64,000 bases of DNA from Vitellaria paradoxa (lineage: Eukaryota > Streptophyta > Magnoliopsida > Ericales > Sapotaceae), in contig CM034244.1 of assembly GCA_019916065.1 (NCBI GenBank), positions 31,217,933 to 31,281,932 of the forward strand, given 5' to 3'. Every line of letters begins with the position of its first letter. Within the stretch, counting starts at the first letter, position 1. Shown here piece after piece: positions 45,629 through 56,673 of the stretch. The notes below the pieces were generated by a model. It searched no databases and was not told the DNA's origin. It worked only from the letters and a program-made list of their open reading frames with translations. Both the position numbers and the translations under genes were made by a program.

Positions 45629-48600
45629 ATGGCTACGTACTTTCATGGGAGCTCAGAAATCCAAGCTGATGGTCTGCAGACACTTTATTTGATGAACCCT
45701 AACTACGTTGGAGGGTACTCTGACACACACCAACAACAGCATCAGCAGCAGCCGGGTAATATGCTGTTCTTGAATTCTGCCGCTGGGAACGCGCTTAACG
45801 CCGCCACTTTATCCCACGCGCCGCCACCCCAAAACCACCACTTTGTCGGTATCCCCCTGTCAGCCCTTGGATCTGCCAATTCAGAAGATCCTAGCCGTCC
45901 ATCATCGATGCATGAAATCCCGGCCCTGCATGGTGTCATCCCTCGTTTTCATTATAACTTGTGGGGGGCCGGCGGCGGTGCCATGGATCAAACTGCTGCC
46001 GGAAACCACCACCAGCATATCCCCACCGCAGTGGCCGGGACCACCAGTTCCGGCAGCGGCGGTGGCGATGATGTTGTCACCCAGTTGGGATTTCGCAGGC
46101 CGGCGGTGGTCTCGCCCACGGCCCAACAAGGTTTGTCCTTGAGCCTCTCGTCCCAACAGCCGGCGGCGGCTTTCCGCTCACTTGCCGGTGAAGTGCGGGA
46201 CATTTCCGGACAAGCTCCCGTGAACATGATATCTCCGGCCAGTGGCGGTGAAGACGTTCAGGGATCCGGCGGTTCGTCGTCTACGGTGTCGAATGGAATC
46301 TCTGGGATGCAGAGTTTGATTTTGGGGTCGAAGTACTTAAAGGCCGCGCAGCAACTTCTTGATGAAGTCGTCAATGTGGGGAAGGCAATTAAGAGCGACA
46401 CCGTTGAGAGGACTAACAAAGAGATTACCAAGATGATGAATAGAGAGTCAACGGCTGAAAATGGCGATGGTAATTCAAATGGAAGCGAAGCTAGCTCTAA
46501 GCGTGGGGCTGACCTCTCAACTGCTCAAAGACAGGAGCTTCAAATGAAGAAGGCAAAGCTTGTCACCATGCTTGACGAGGTAACAAAATTTAACCCAAAA
46601 AAATAAAAAAAAAATGATTCCTTTCTGATTAATTAATTGCTGATTATTCAAATTTGATCACTGGAGAATTGGTTTCTCTCCCCCCCTCTCTCTCTCTCTC
46701 TCTCTAACATCTTTACATAGAACGTAAAAGGATTCAAGTAACTAGTACTAACTAATTTGGAACTAAAATTTTCTTGAATTCTCTTTGGAATAGTCTAGTT
46801 CAATGATAATTGATTCAATTCAAGAAACACAATCAATCAACCACACAAGAAGCACACCATCGATAATGAAAAATTATTACCAACACAATAGAACAAAACA
46901 CAGGGTTCAATTTTAGAGGTCACCCAAATACTTTTACTATAAAATTAGTTACACGAAAATTGAACTGATCGAATACTTTACTACTCATCGCACGTATTCT
47001 TTTAACTATTTTGCTTGAATTCTTGATAAACACCATGACCAAGTAAAAAAAGCTGTCCGGCTACCCAAAAACATCGTCTTGAAATGGATTCTACATCTTT
47101 AAACTGAGTTTGATTGGTATTGCTTTAGTTTTAATACTTCCATTTGGTAAGAAGTAATTGAATTAACTTTGTGCAAATTTGATGGACAAAAATTACAGCA
47201 CAATGAATACATTACAAATATATATATATTTATAGTCCTACTCTATTGGGACAAGTTCACAAACACGAAACTCATTTTACTACTAGTGTGGTTGGTGGTT
47301 TTGGAGTGAAATTTAATTAATTTGCTGATTTACTAATTACTAAATTTGTATGCTTATTGTATATTTAGGTGGAGCAAAGATACAGACAGTACCATCACCA
47401 GATGCAGATTGTGGTCTCCTCATTCGAGCAGGCGGCCGGGATCGGGTCGGCGAGATCGTACACCGCGGTAGCTTTACAGACGATCTCGAAGCAATTCCGG
47501 TGCCTGAAAGACGCGATCGCCGCCCAAGTCAAGGCGGCGAGCAAGAGCCTCGGGGAAGAAGAGAGCATTAAGGGTGAGGGATCGTCGAGGCTTAAGTTTG
47601 TGGACCACCATCTCCGGCAGCAACGGGCTCTACAGCAGCTGGGAATGATTCATCATCAGCACAACGCTTGGAGGCCCCAGAGAGGGTTGCCCGAAAGAGC
47701 TGTTTCTGTCCTTCGTGCTTGGCTCTTTGAACACTTCCTTCACCCGTAAATAGCAATTTAGTTTCGAATTGCCTACGATAAACATCTAATGGTGTTTTTT
47801 CTTCTTATAACACTTGAATATTTTTTTCCTTTTGGTAAGCAGATATCCTAAGGATTCGGATAAGCACATGCTCGCAAAACAAACAGGGCTTACTAGGAGC
47901 CAGGTACCAGTTACTTACTAGCTATAGTCATGACAGCTTCTATTTTATTTTGGGATATGTCATTCTTTTCCAAGAATTTGGTTTAAAAAAAAAAAAAAAA
48001 CACAATCTGAACGAGGCATGGCTGTCAATTGAAATGGGAATGTTTTGGAAAATGTCATTCTGTTCCAAGAATTTACTTTCAAAAAAATAAAAATCTGAAT
48101 GATGCTTGGTTGTCAATTGGATATTGGATTGGTTGGGAATGTTATGTATCCTGTGAAAATTCACCCTCAAAAACTAGTTGTTAGGTGAGGGAGCCCAAGA
48201 AACCCATTGGGAAAGAGAAGTGTATTATAGGTACCATTTGTTATATACTTTCAAAAAATTCATCATTAAAACTAGCTAGTAAAGGGAGAAAGTCTAAGGT
48301 ATATAAGTACTATATTAGCATCCCATACTATCAATGTGGGACAAATGCAATCATTCTACGTATATTGATGGGATCATAATAAGGAATGAGAATATGAATA
48401 GGAATAGAAATAGAAATAATAAAAAAATTCTATTGTCAAAAAATTAAAATGAAAAATATTTTTACTAGTGTTGAGTAAGCATGAATACATTCTATAATAA
48501 AGTGAGAATATGATTTGAAATACTAAATTATCATTTTCTATAAAAAAATAATATATTTAAATAATGAAGGCAACTTTATCAATTTATATCTTACAAGTAG

Positions 48601-50026
48601 TTCCGTTATTTATGAAATTTTCAAATATCATTTTAAACCTTAAAAGTTTAGGTGACATTTGATTTATATTTGTATTTTTTATTTTTTATTTCTTATTTTA
48701 TATGTTTTATATTTTAAAAATCCTAAAATATAGAAAACAGAAAAATATCTTTGGTTTGATATTTTTTATTTTTCTTATTTTGATATTTTCTTTATTTTTA
48801 ATTAAAAATACTCAAAACAATTTTTTTTCATTTTGCATTTCATATGTAAACTCATTTTCTATTTTCTAAAATATATTTTAAAAACGTAAATAATTAAATA
48901 CGTTTTGAGTTATTTTTCTTATTTTATAAAACACAAAATAAAAAATTAGTTTCAAACAGACATACTAAATAATATCTTATATTCCACAAGTTGAGTAGGA
49001 GGAACATTTTTATTTAAAAATTTTTTGGTCAAAGATTAACCAAATATAAAATTTCTACTGACCAAAAATTTTAATTTTTGTTACTGGACAACCAAACATA
49101 AGATTGCGTATTTAATTTTATAATTTTATATGAAATTAATGCAGGTGTCGAACTGGTTCATAAACGCTCGAGTCCGGCTATGGAAGCCGATGGTTGAGGA
49201 AATGTACATGGAGGAAATAAAGGATCATCAAGACCACAATGGGTCCGAAAAGAATACCAACAGCAAAACCGAACCCAACAAGGATTCATCCCCTGGATCA
49301 AAAACCACCACCACCGCAGCTCCACCGCAGGAGAACACCGCCACTACTTTCCATCAATTGAATCAAACAAATAATAATAATCTCAAGTCCAAACAAGACA
49401 GGCTGATGATGATGAACCAGACGGCTGCAGCTTCTTCTTCCACCCACGAATTCTCAAACTCAACTGCTTCAACATCCCCTCAGCTGGGAGGAGGAGGGTT
49501 CACCCTCATAGGGTCTCCGGAAATGGAAGGGATTGTTCAAAGATTGAGTCCGAAGAAGGCCAGAAGTAGTGTTGCTACTTCAGATTACATGCAGAATTCA
49601 CCCAGCAGCATTCTTTCAATAGACATGGATATGAAGCCTGGGGACAAGTTTGGGATTGGGAATGAGAGACAAAGCTATTCATCACTGATAGCTGAAGGTG
49701 GGGGTGGATTTGGTGGATACCCAATTGGGGAAATTGGAAGATTCCCAGCTGCTGGAAACAGTGGTAGCACTGTTTCACTCACTCTTGGACTTCCACACTG
49801 TGACAACCTCTCTCTCTCTGGCACCAGTCAACAAAGCTACCTCTCAAACCAGGCAATCCAGTTGGGAGGAAGACTTGAAATGGGTAGTGTGGATACCCAT
49901 TTTGGTGGGATTAACAACCACCCACCACCACCTCCTTCCCACTCTAATGCCGGATTTGAGAGCCTCAACAATATTCAGAATGGGAAGAGGTTTGCTGCTC
50001 AGTTGTTGCCTGATTTTGTGGCATGA
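45629..50026 (+). CDS. BLH1: BEL1-like TALE homeodomain transcription factor (BLH1-like), four coding exons
   Basis: Nuclear DNA-binding protein of the plant BELL class, which pairs with KNOX proteins. Coding exons 45629-46579, 47369-47745, 47843-47903 and 49145-50026 join in frame through GT-AG introns of 789, 97 and 1241 bp and give 756 residues. Seen: an N-terminal start like Arabidopsis BLH1 (MATYFHGSS), His/Gln-rich and Gly-rich stretches, a GLSLSLSS motif at 168-175, the SKY motif at 234, the BELL domain at about 299-370 and a TALE homeodomain at about 418-480 with the three-residue PYP loop (443-445) and WFINARVR (467-474). A second VSLTLGL (ZIBEL-type) motif lies at 673-679, and the end AQLLPDFVA matches BLH1. 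The 61-nt third exon inside the homeodomain is typical of BELL genes. I chose the ATG at 45629 because it begins the conserved N-terminus and has G at +4. Seen: frame and motifs. Inferred: the orthology. Confidence 0.95.
46580..47368 (+). other. Intron 1 of the BLH1-like gene
   Basis: GT at 46580 follows a GAG codon, and AG at 47367-47368 precedes GTG GAG CAA (V-E-Q-R-Y of the BELL domain). It is a phase 0 intron of 789 bp. It carries a CT microsatellite at 46687-46705. Read-through would end after only nine more codons (stop at 46604), so retention would truncate the protein before the homeodomain. Confidence 0.9.
47746..47842 (+). other. Intron 2 of the BLH1-like gene
   Basis: A short 97-bp, phase 2 intron with GTAAAT donor and GCAG acceptor. 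It splits the proline codon of the PYP loop of the TALE homeodomain. Joining the exons restores [11 protein letters not shown], which proves the splice positions. Confidence 0.92.
47953..48150 (+). repeat. Tandem direct repeat of about 100 bp in intron 3
   Basis: Two adjacent copies begin ATGTCATTCT (near 47955 and 48055), continue through TCCAAGAATTT and an A-rich tract, and end in a GGCTGTCAATTG / GGTTGTCAATTG motif. The copies differ by several substitutions and small indels, so the duplication is not recent. Confidence 0.7.
48651..48965. mobile_element. Tourist-like MITE inside intron 3 of the BLH1-like gene
   Basis: About 315 bp starting GGTGACATTTGATTT and ending in TTTCAAACAGACATAC, flanked by TTA on the left and TAA on the right, close to the TWA target of PIF/Harbinger MITEs. 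Its middle matches, in inverted orientation, the MITE at 13872-14202: both share CATTTCATRTGTAAACTCAT followed by a TTCTAAAATA motif. It has no coding capacity. Confidence 0.7.
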
Positions 50027-50650
50027 TGAAGAATTTAGAAGGAAAAAGAAAAGAACAAACAAACGAACCACAACTCCAAGCTCAAATATGTCATCTTAGG
50101 TAGGTGATATGAAGCCTGTGCTTGGGAGAAAGAAGAGGAGAAATTTGGCAATTAGATACCTAGCATATCAAGTTCTCTCTTTCTATTCAAAGCAGCCGTA
50201 TGGTTATCCTATTGCGACCTGAAAGTCACATGTTTGACGAAAAGAGCCTCTGCTTATAGACAAAAAGTTACGTATAATTAATCATCTTCAAACCCCATAA
50301 TGAACAATCTTGTGCACCATGTTATCATTTTTAAGTTCACTTTCTATGTTCAGCTCCTTATATATTGGTTACCTTGGGAAAGAAAAGATATTTATGCTTT
50401 ATTGTAAAGATATAGTAGATAGGATAGTTACATATACTTTAGATAAGAACAACTTATGTTTTTCTCGTGTGTGTGTATATATATATATAGCTGATAGCTT
50501 TTTAAGGTTTGAGTGTTTAAGGTTGACAGTTGTATTCTATATAGAAACCTCTGGTTTAGATATATTTAAGTTTGATATTTTTATGGCTAATTGTTGCAAT
50601 ATATACAAATAATGTCCTATATATTGTTGTTAAGAATCTTCCTGCAAATC
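50027..50650 (+). other. Probable 3' UTR of the BLH1-like gene
   Basis: Downstream of the stop codon there is first a purine-rich stretch, then AT-rich sequence with a short GT/TA repeat at 50468-50490. There is no clear AATAAA signal; near-matches such as CAAATAATG around 50605 could serve. The end point is an estimate. Confidence 0.35.
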
Positions 50651-52439
50651 TTCAAATATGCAGTTTGCTGGTGCAGAAGTGTCAGTGCACAAAAGATTTG
50701 AGTTTAACTGACGAGATGAATAGGTAAATAAAAAAAAAATAAAAAAAAAAAACTCCAGTGTGTGTATTGATTAAAGTGCAGGAACATATAAATATATTCC
50801 CGAGATTAAGACATTATAGAAATTTAGACGGTGAGGAATTATTATTTGATTAATGAACCTGGCCCTCAGGTGTTTATCCTTCCATCCATGAGTTGATGGC
50901 TCACCCAACATTATACAAGAGTTGGTTGGGACGTAATACCAACTATATTATTAGTACTTTTGGTGGTTACATGTTTGGAAAGCTAACTTTTGTACGAAAT
51001 TTTTATAAATTTAACACGTGACGAAATTTAATAAGAAAAAATTAAAAAGATTAATAAAAATTAGAATTCTTTTTTTATATTTTTTAAACTTCCAAGCAGT
51101 CCCTTATTTCAAATTTAGTCTTTAAATTATTATTTTTTACATTAGTATTTCAAATTTATACATTTATATAAATTATTACTATTTTTTCTATTATTAATCT
51201 AACAAACTAAACATGAAAGAGAAAAAGTTTTAATTTCTCATTTTCTTTCACTTTCACTCCATTAGTATCAAACAATAGCAAAAAAACTTTATTCTCAATT
51301 TTCTATTTCATGTATATTTTGTATATTAATAGTAACAATATAAAAGTAATTTGGTAGTAATAAATTAGTTAAAAGTATTTTTTAAGTAAAAATTTTAATA
51401 TATGAGATTTGAATAAATATAATATAAATCTCAAAAAGTCTAAATATATACTTATCAAATTTGTAATATCCAAATGTATAAAACAAAACTACAAGGGTGT
51501 AGGTGAAATAAACTCTGAGCTTAATTGTAATTATTGATTGGTAAAGTTGATTAATTATATGTCCTTTTTGACAGTTTAGGTCCGTAAAAATTGGGTTAGG
51601 CTAAGTATAGTTGCCCATTATTTTTCTAGCCTGGATTGGGATAGGTTTCTATAACTGGCCTATGTAGGTCCAAGTCTAGTTTTTGGATATTTAATAATAT
51701 TATATTATATTATTAACTATAACCCTGGATTTCTATTTTTTTTTTTTTTTTGACGATATCAATTTTTTTTTTCCAAAACTTCCTAAGGAAATTAAATTTC
51801 GGAATTAAAAGCTAAAGTTCATTACTTTTAAATTAACTATAACAATATTTTTATTATTTTCATGCCAATCTTTGTGTTCTCTCCGAGTGATCTTTCACAT
51901 TTTGCGTCGTTTCTGGAAGTTAGAATTATAAACATACATGTACTACAACAAAAATGAGATCTGATGGCACAAATTTAACGACATAATAGTGTGTTTGGAG
52001 TTATATAAAATTGTAACAGTTTAACTCTCATGTTTGGTGCAGTAAATAGAAAATTTCAATTTTACAGTCTCTTAATTCATATTTATAGAAATTTGTAAAA
52101 TTTTATATTTTTTTAAAAGCTCTAAACGTTACCAATATAGTTTTTTACTTTATGTTTGGAGCATGAATTTGTAGAGAGAAACAGAAAGAAGGCAAAATGA
52201 AGTATATAAGAAGTTAAATTTATTTCCTTTTTTATTGAATTAGAAAAATTAAAGTATAATGAATAAATATTTATCAACAAAATTTAATTTTTACTTAATT
52301 ATTTAAAAGCTATAACTTTTACTTAATTAAGCGTAAAAAATTGCAAAAAATTAAAAATTTTATTTTCTACCTATTTTTTTTCCTCCATAAATCTATATTT
52401 CAAACATAACATTAGTCTCTTTATGATATGTAATATGAA
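50651..52439. other. AT-rich non-coding DNA
   Basis: No gene seen. 50970-51110 has opposed TTTGGAAAGC and CTTCCAAGC ends that may be another small MITE, without a clear target duplication. Confidence 0.45.
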
Positions 52440-52449
52440 CATCAATTAA

Positions 52450-52560
52450 TATAATTAATTAGTAAAATTGGAGTTAACGTGTATCAAACCCTTAACGCTG
52501 CGCCAGACTTGGAGGTTTCTCTTACTGAGTTATCCCCACTTTGACACTACTTTTCTGTAC
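52450..52560 (-). mobile_element. tRNA-derived SINE candidate
   Basis: On the minus strand a box A-like TAACTCAGTAA (complement of 52522-52532) is followed about 40 bases later by a box B-like GGGTTTGATAC (complement of 52481-52491). The stretch is GC-richer than its surroundings. Ends and target duplication not found. Confidence 0.35.
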
Positions 52561-52969
52561 ATCTAGTCAATGTAAAATACTTTTTTTTTTTTTTAACCCA
52601 CAAAACAAAAATTATATAGAAAGGACCTCACTTTCGGTAGAGGAAATCAAATAAACACACATCAATCGAATCAACAAGACAGAACAAAAAACTAATTGAA
52701 CCTACGATACACCACTAAAACAACCAAAGACTGCAAAAAATTAGATCATACAGATATTTAGATTTTTGTGATATGGGGAAATGCCTCACGATTGCAAAAG
52801 ACTAAGAAAAATTGCACACCAAAAGAATAACAAATGAAGAAGAAAATTTATTTCTAAAAAAGAAGGAAAAGACTTGTTCTTCTATTTCACGATGATTACA
52901 ACAAGCATAATACATACATATATATACTGGTACACATGTCTATTTTTAGGCAAAACACAAATTAAGTAA

Positions 52970-54229
52970 AATCTTAACCTTCACAAACCTTATTGAATGA
53001 TTTTGCATTCCGTGGCTTAAATTCAAGGAAAAAACTAAACCATTAGAAAGAGAGATTTATATTTTAATAGACTCTCTTAAGCCTGTCTTTAAAATTGATA
53101 CAACACCAAACATAATCTTCAATTTTTCAAATAAATCTACTATTAATAGATTTGTTAAAATATCTACTACTTGTTCTTTTGATTGGTAGAATTCAATTTC
53201 AATCTCCCCTTTTTGGACTAATTCTCTTACATAATGATACTTACTAATGTGCTTACTTTTACCATAAAATATCAGATTTTTTTGGCTAATGCAATAGCAA
53301 ACATGGTGTCAAACATGATTTTTGTAGAAGCTCCCTACTCGTTTCTTAGGTCATTAAGTATTCTGCAAAGCTAAACTACTTGACATGCCGTAGAGATTGC
53401 TATCATATATTTTGCTTCTACTGTAGACAAAGCGACTACTTGTTGCTTCTTAGATAACTAGGAAAGCACTCTTGTTCTAAAATATTAAAAAAAAAGAAAA
53501 AAAATCAAATGTACTATTCCAAGTCTTTACATCACGCACCTAATCGATGTTTGTATGCCCTACAAGATTGAGATTTTAGTGCAAGTATTAAAAATTCTGT
53601 GATCCCTAACATATCGCAAAATTCTCTTTGCTACTTAAAAGTGTGAATGATAAGGCTTCTCCATGTAACGACTTATAATTCCAACTCCATACACAATATC
53701 TTATCTAGTGGAAGTTAAATACCATAAATTACTAACTACGCTCTTAAAGTGCGTGAGGTCTATTAGCTCTTCGCTTCTTTCTTTCTTCAACTCTAAACAT
53801 TTTACAATTGGCATCCGAATTTGGGCAGCTAAATCCATTTTAAATTTTTTTCAAAATATCACCAGCATACTTCTTTTGTCAAATGAAAATACCATTGATA
53901 GTTTGTTATACTTCAATCCCCAAGAAATATGACATTAATCCAACTCCATACACAATATCTTATCTAGCGGAAGTTAAATACCATAAATTACTAACTACGC
54001 TCTTAAAGTGCATGAAGTCTATTAGCTCTTAGCTTCTTTCTTTCTTCAACTCTAAACGTTTTACAATTGGCATCCGAATTGGGGCAGCTAAATCCATTTT
54101 AAATTTTTTTCAAAATATCACCAGCATACTTCTTTTGTCAAATGAAAATACCATTGATAGTTTGTTATACTTCAATCCCCAAAAAATATGACATTAATCC
54201 CATATCTATCATTTCTGTTGCAAAAAGAG
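52970..54229 (-). pseudogene. Ty1/copia reverse transcriptase-RNase H fragment (older copy)
   Basis: The minus strand reads, from 54229 down, the RT segment EMIDMGLMSYFLGIE, then AKDIL-like YAGDILKKFKMD, then a LWYLTSTRQDIVYGVGI-like segment and KRILRYV. Further down come the RNase H CQVVWLCRIL-like and DILTKSI-like pieces. Many stops. The wording differs from the Tnt1-like copy, so it is another copia lineage. It is cut at 54229/54230 by the LTR of the second copia element. Confidence 0.7.
53681..54198. repeat. Two-copy 259-bp tandem duplication inside the copia fragment
   Basis: 53681-53939 and 53940-54198 are head-to-tail copies of identical length, differing at only about seven single bases (for example GTGG/GCGG, CTTCGC/CTTAGC, CATTTTAC/CGTTTTAC). 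The junctions are seamless. Confidence 0.9.
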
Positions 54230-54576
54230 TGTTTTACCCACACAATAAGGCACTCAGAATAATGCCACACAATAACAAACAAAATAACAAATATGACATA
54301 ACAGCAGAAAATAATGCAAAGAAAAGAGAAGATACAAAATTTAATGAGATTTGGTAAATATTACCTACGTCCTTGGGCACTAAAAAACAATCACTATCAC
54401 CAAGCTTACAAATGCTTGGATGAATAAAACCAAGCAAAAAGGCCTTAATTTATAACACCATTAGGTTATATTTTCTAGTTCCCCCTTTCGTTGTGGGACA
54501 AGCTTTAAGTTACAAAGTCACTACATTATCTCTTTATTTCCTTTTTTCGATGTGAGACTTAGAGCCACACCTAACA
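54230..54576 (-). repeat. 3' LTR of the second copia element
   Basis: 347 bp with plus-strand limits TGTTTTACCC and CACACCTAACA, i.e. TG...CA. In element sense it is preceded by the purine tract AAGGTGGAGAA (complement of 54577-54587). The partner LTR is absent, so it cannot be dated from LTR divergence. Confidence 0.65.
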
Positions 54577-54589
54577 TTCTCCACCTTGG

Positions 54590-56400
54590 TGAAAAAGTCT
54601 ACATCATTAACGCCTCCAACAAGAGCTTCAAACTTGTAAAATATTGACTAAATTCAAACAATGCTTGAACTTGGTTGAAGTCACCACCTTGGTCATCATA
54701 TCAGCAGGATTCTCAACAATCTCAATCTTAGGGAGTAGTATCTTCTCATTTTCAATTATTTCTCACATAAGTGGTACCTGACGTTGATATATTTTGTTTG
54801 TACATGATAGACTTGGTTATTTGCCAAGTGAATTGCATTTTGGCTTTCACAATATACAGTAACCTATTTCTGAACAACTCCCAAGTCTTCAAGCAACACT
54901 TGTAGCCAAATTTCCTCTTTTGCTGCCTCTGTAATTGCCATAAACTTTGTTTCTGTTATAGATAGAGCAACCATAGACTGCAAAGTAGACCTCTAACTTA
55001 CCAATGCTTTAGTAAAAGTGAACGCATAACTAATAGTTGATCGATGTTTATCCAAATCCCCTGCATAGTCAGAATCAACATACCAACCATACACTGTCCA
55101 AGAGTATTATCATGCTCAAATACCAAACCAATGTCTACAATATTCAGAAGATACCATAGAATCCATTTCACAGCCTACCAATATCTTTTTCTAGGACTAT
55201 GCATATACTTGCTTTCAGTTCCAACTGCCTATAAAATGTCGAGTCTTATACACACCATAGCATACATTAAGCTACTAACTGCATTTGAATAAAGAACCCT
55301 CGACATAAACACACATTCCTCATCAGTGTTGGAGATAAAGTTGAACTTAACTTGAAGTGATGAGCAAGTGGGGTACTCACAGGTTTTGATTATTCTATTA
55401 TGCCAAAACATTGTAGCACTCTATTATGCCAAAACATTGTAGCACTGTTTTCAGATACTGTTTTTGGGACAAATAAACCTTATCGCTCTTTCAATCATTA
55501 CTTATCTCTATGCTGAGAGTGTTCTTGGTTTCTCCCAAATCCTTTATTTCAAACTCTTGATTCAACTGAGTCTTCAAATTTTTAATCTCCTTTTGGCTCT
55601 TTGAAGCTATCAACATATCATCCATGTAACCCACCACTGGATGGTTCAGTGGAACGGGAGTCGAGCCCAAGGCTTAGGTGATATACCCAGGTCGCGGGTT
55701 CAATTCTCACTTGTACAGCCAGTTCTTAAGTGGGGGGCCGCGGTGGTGGGATATCGTAACTAGCCTCCCCGGAGTTTAGAGCCGGTGGTGCCAAAGGCCT
55801 TGCCGGAGATTTCTCCGTCAACAAAAAAAAAATGTCACCCATGTACAAGAGTAGATAAATGAAAGACCTATCATGTAGCTTCCAAAAATAGACATAGTGA
55901 TCAAATTTGCTTCAAGTGTACTTCAACCCTATCATGAATTGATCAAATCGCTTGTGCCATTGTGTCAGGGATTGCTTTAACCCATATATCAATTTCTTCA
56001 ACTTGTAAACCTAATTTTCTTTTCCAATAACCTTGAATCTATCTGGCTGAGACATATAGATTTCCTTTTCCAAATCACAATGTAAAAATGTAGTTTTCAC
56101 ATTAAGTTGAACTAGTTCCAAATCAAACTGTGCTACCAAGACCAACAAAATCCAAATGGAATAATGCTTAACAACTAAAGAAAATATCTCATTATAGTCA
56201 ACTTCTTTCTTTTGAGTATAGCCTTTTGCCACTAATTTTACCTTGTAGTGAACATTAGTTTTGTCAGGAAATCATTCTTTCTTCACAAATACCCAGTTGC
56301 ACCCAATTGCTTTCTTATCTTTCAGTAGTTGAGCTAGCTTCCAAGTCTGATTCTTCTAAATGGACTGTATTTCTTCATTCATTGCTCTATTCTATTTCTC
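54590..56400 (-). pseudogene. copia reverse transcriptase and RNase H remnant (second element)
   Basis: 56232-56011 has MAKGYTQKKEVDYNEIFSLV and QLNVKTTFLHCDLEKEIYMSQ. The YMDD-type LLYMDD site is split by the SINE near 55630-55840. 55411-55229 has SRVLYSNAVSSLMYAMVCIR. RNase H traces (YTD-like and TKHI-like text) run to about 54650. A 24-bp segment, CTATTATGCCAAAACATTGTAGCA, minus a few bases, is tandemly duplicated at 55397-55446. Confidence 0.75.
55634..55831 (+). mobile_element. tRNA-derived SINE inserted in the copia reverse transcriptase
   Basis: Box A TGGTTCAGTGG (55642-55652), box B GGTTCAATTC (55697-55706), GC-rich tail region and an A9-10 tail. Flanks ATGTAACCCA (55624-55633) and ATGTCACCCA (55832-55841) form a 10-bp duplication with one mismatch. 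Removing one flank and the body rejoins the copia RT sequence around its LLYMDD site. Confidence 0.85.
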
Positions 56401-56673
56401 ATTTTTCGAACTTATAACTACTTCTCTATAGGTGAAAGGAATATCATTGATAACTTGAAGTGCATAAGCCATCACTATATCAAGAAAATAAGCAAGTTTC
56501 TTACTTTCTCGGCGTGGCCTATCATGTGCAATTGATCTCGGTTGCTATGGAGGTTCTTGGGTTAAAATCTCTATTTTTTCTTCTTTGACATCCTTTTCTG
56601 CCACTGGACTATTGAAATCAACTGGCTCAATTGAAGTTCTCTTAAACTCCGCCTGTTGCAAAGCACTCTCCAC

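Larger units (their letters stand above)
47904..49144 (+). other. Intron 3 of the BLH1-like gene, with a tandem duplication and a MITE
   Basis: A 1241-bp, phase 0 intron with donor GTACCA after the CAG of LTRSQ and acceptor GCAG before GTG TCG AAC TGG. It is the longest intron of the gene. It holds an imperfect direct repeat of about 100 bp (47953-48150) and a MITE at 48651-48965. Confidence 0.9.

Noticed and set aside
45742..46227. Several ORFs of 65-99 codons overlapping exon 1 of the BLH1-like gene in other frames
   Set aside because: Shadows of a GC-richer real exon; the main frame carries all conserved motifs.
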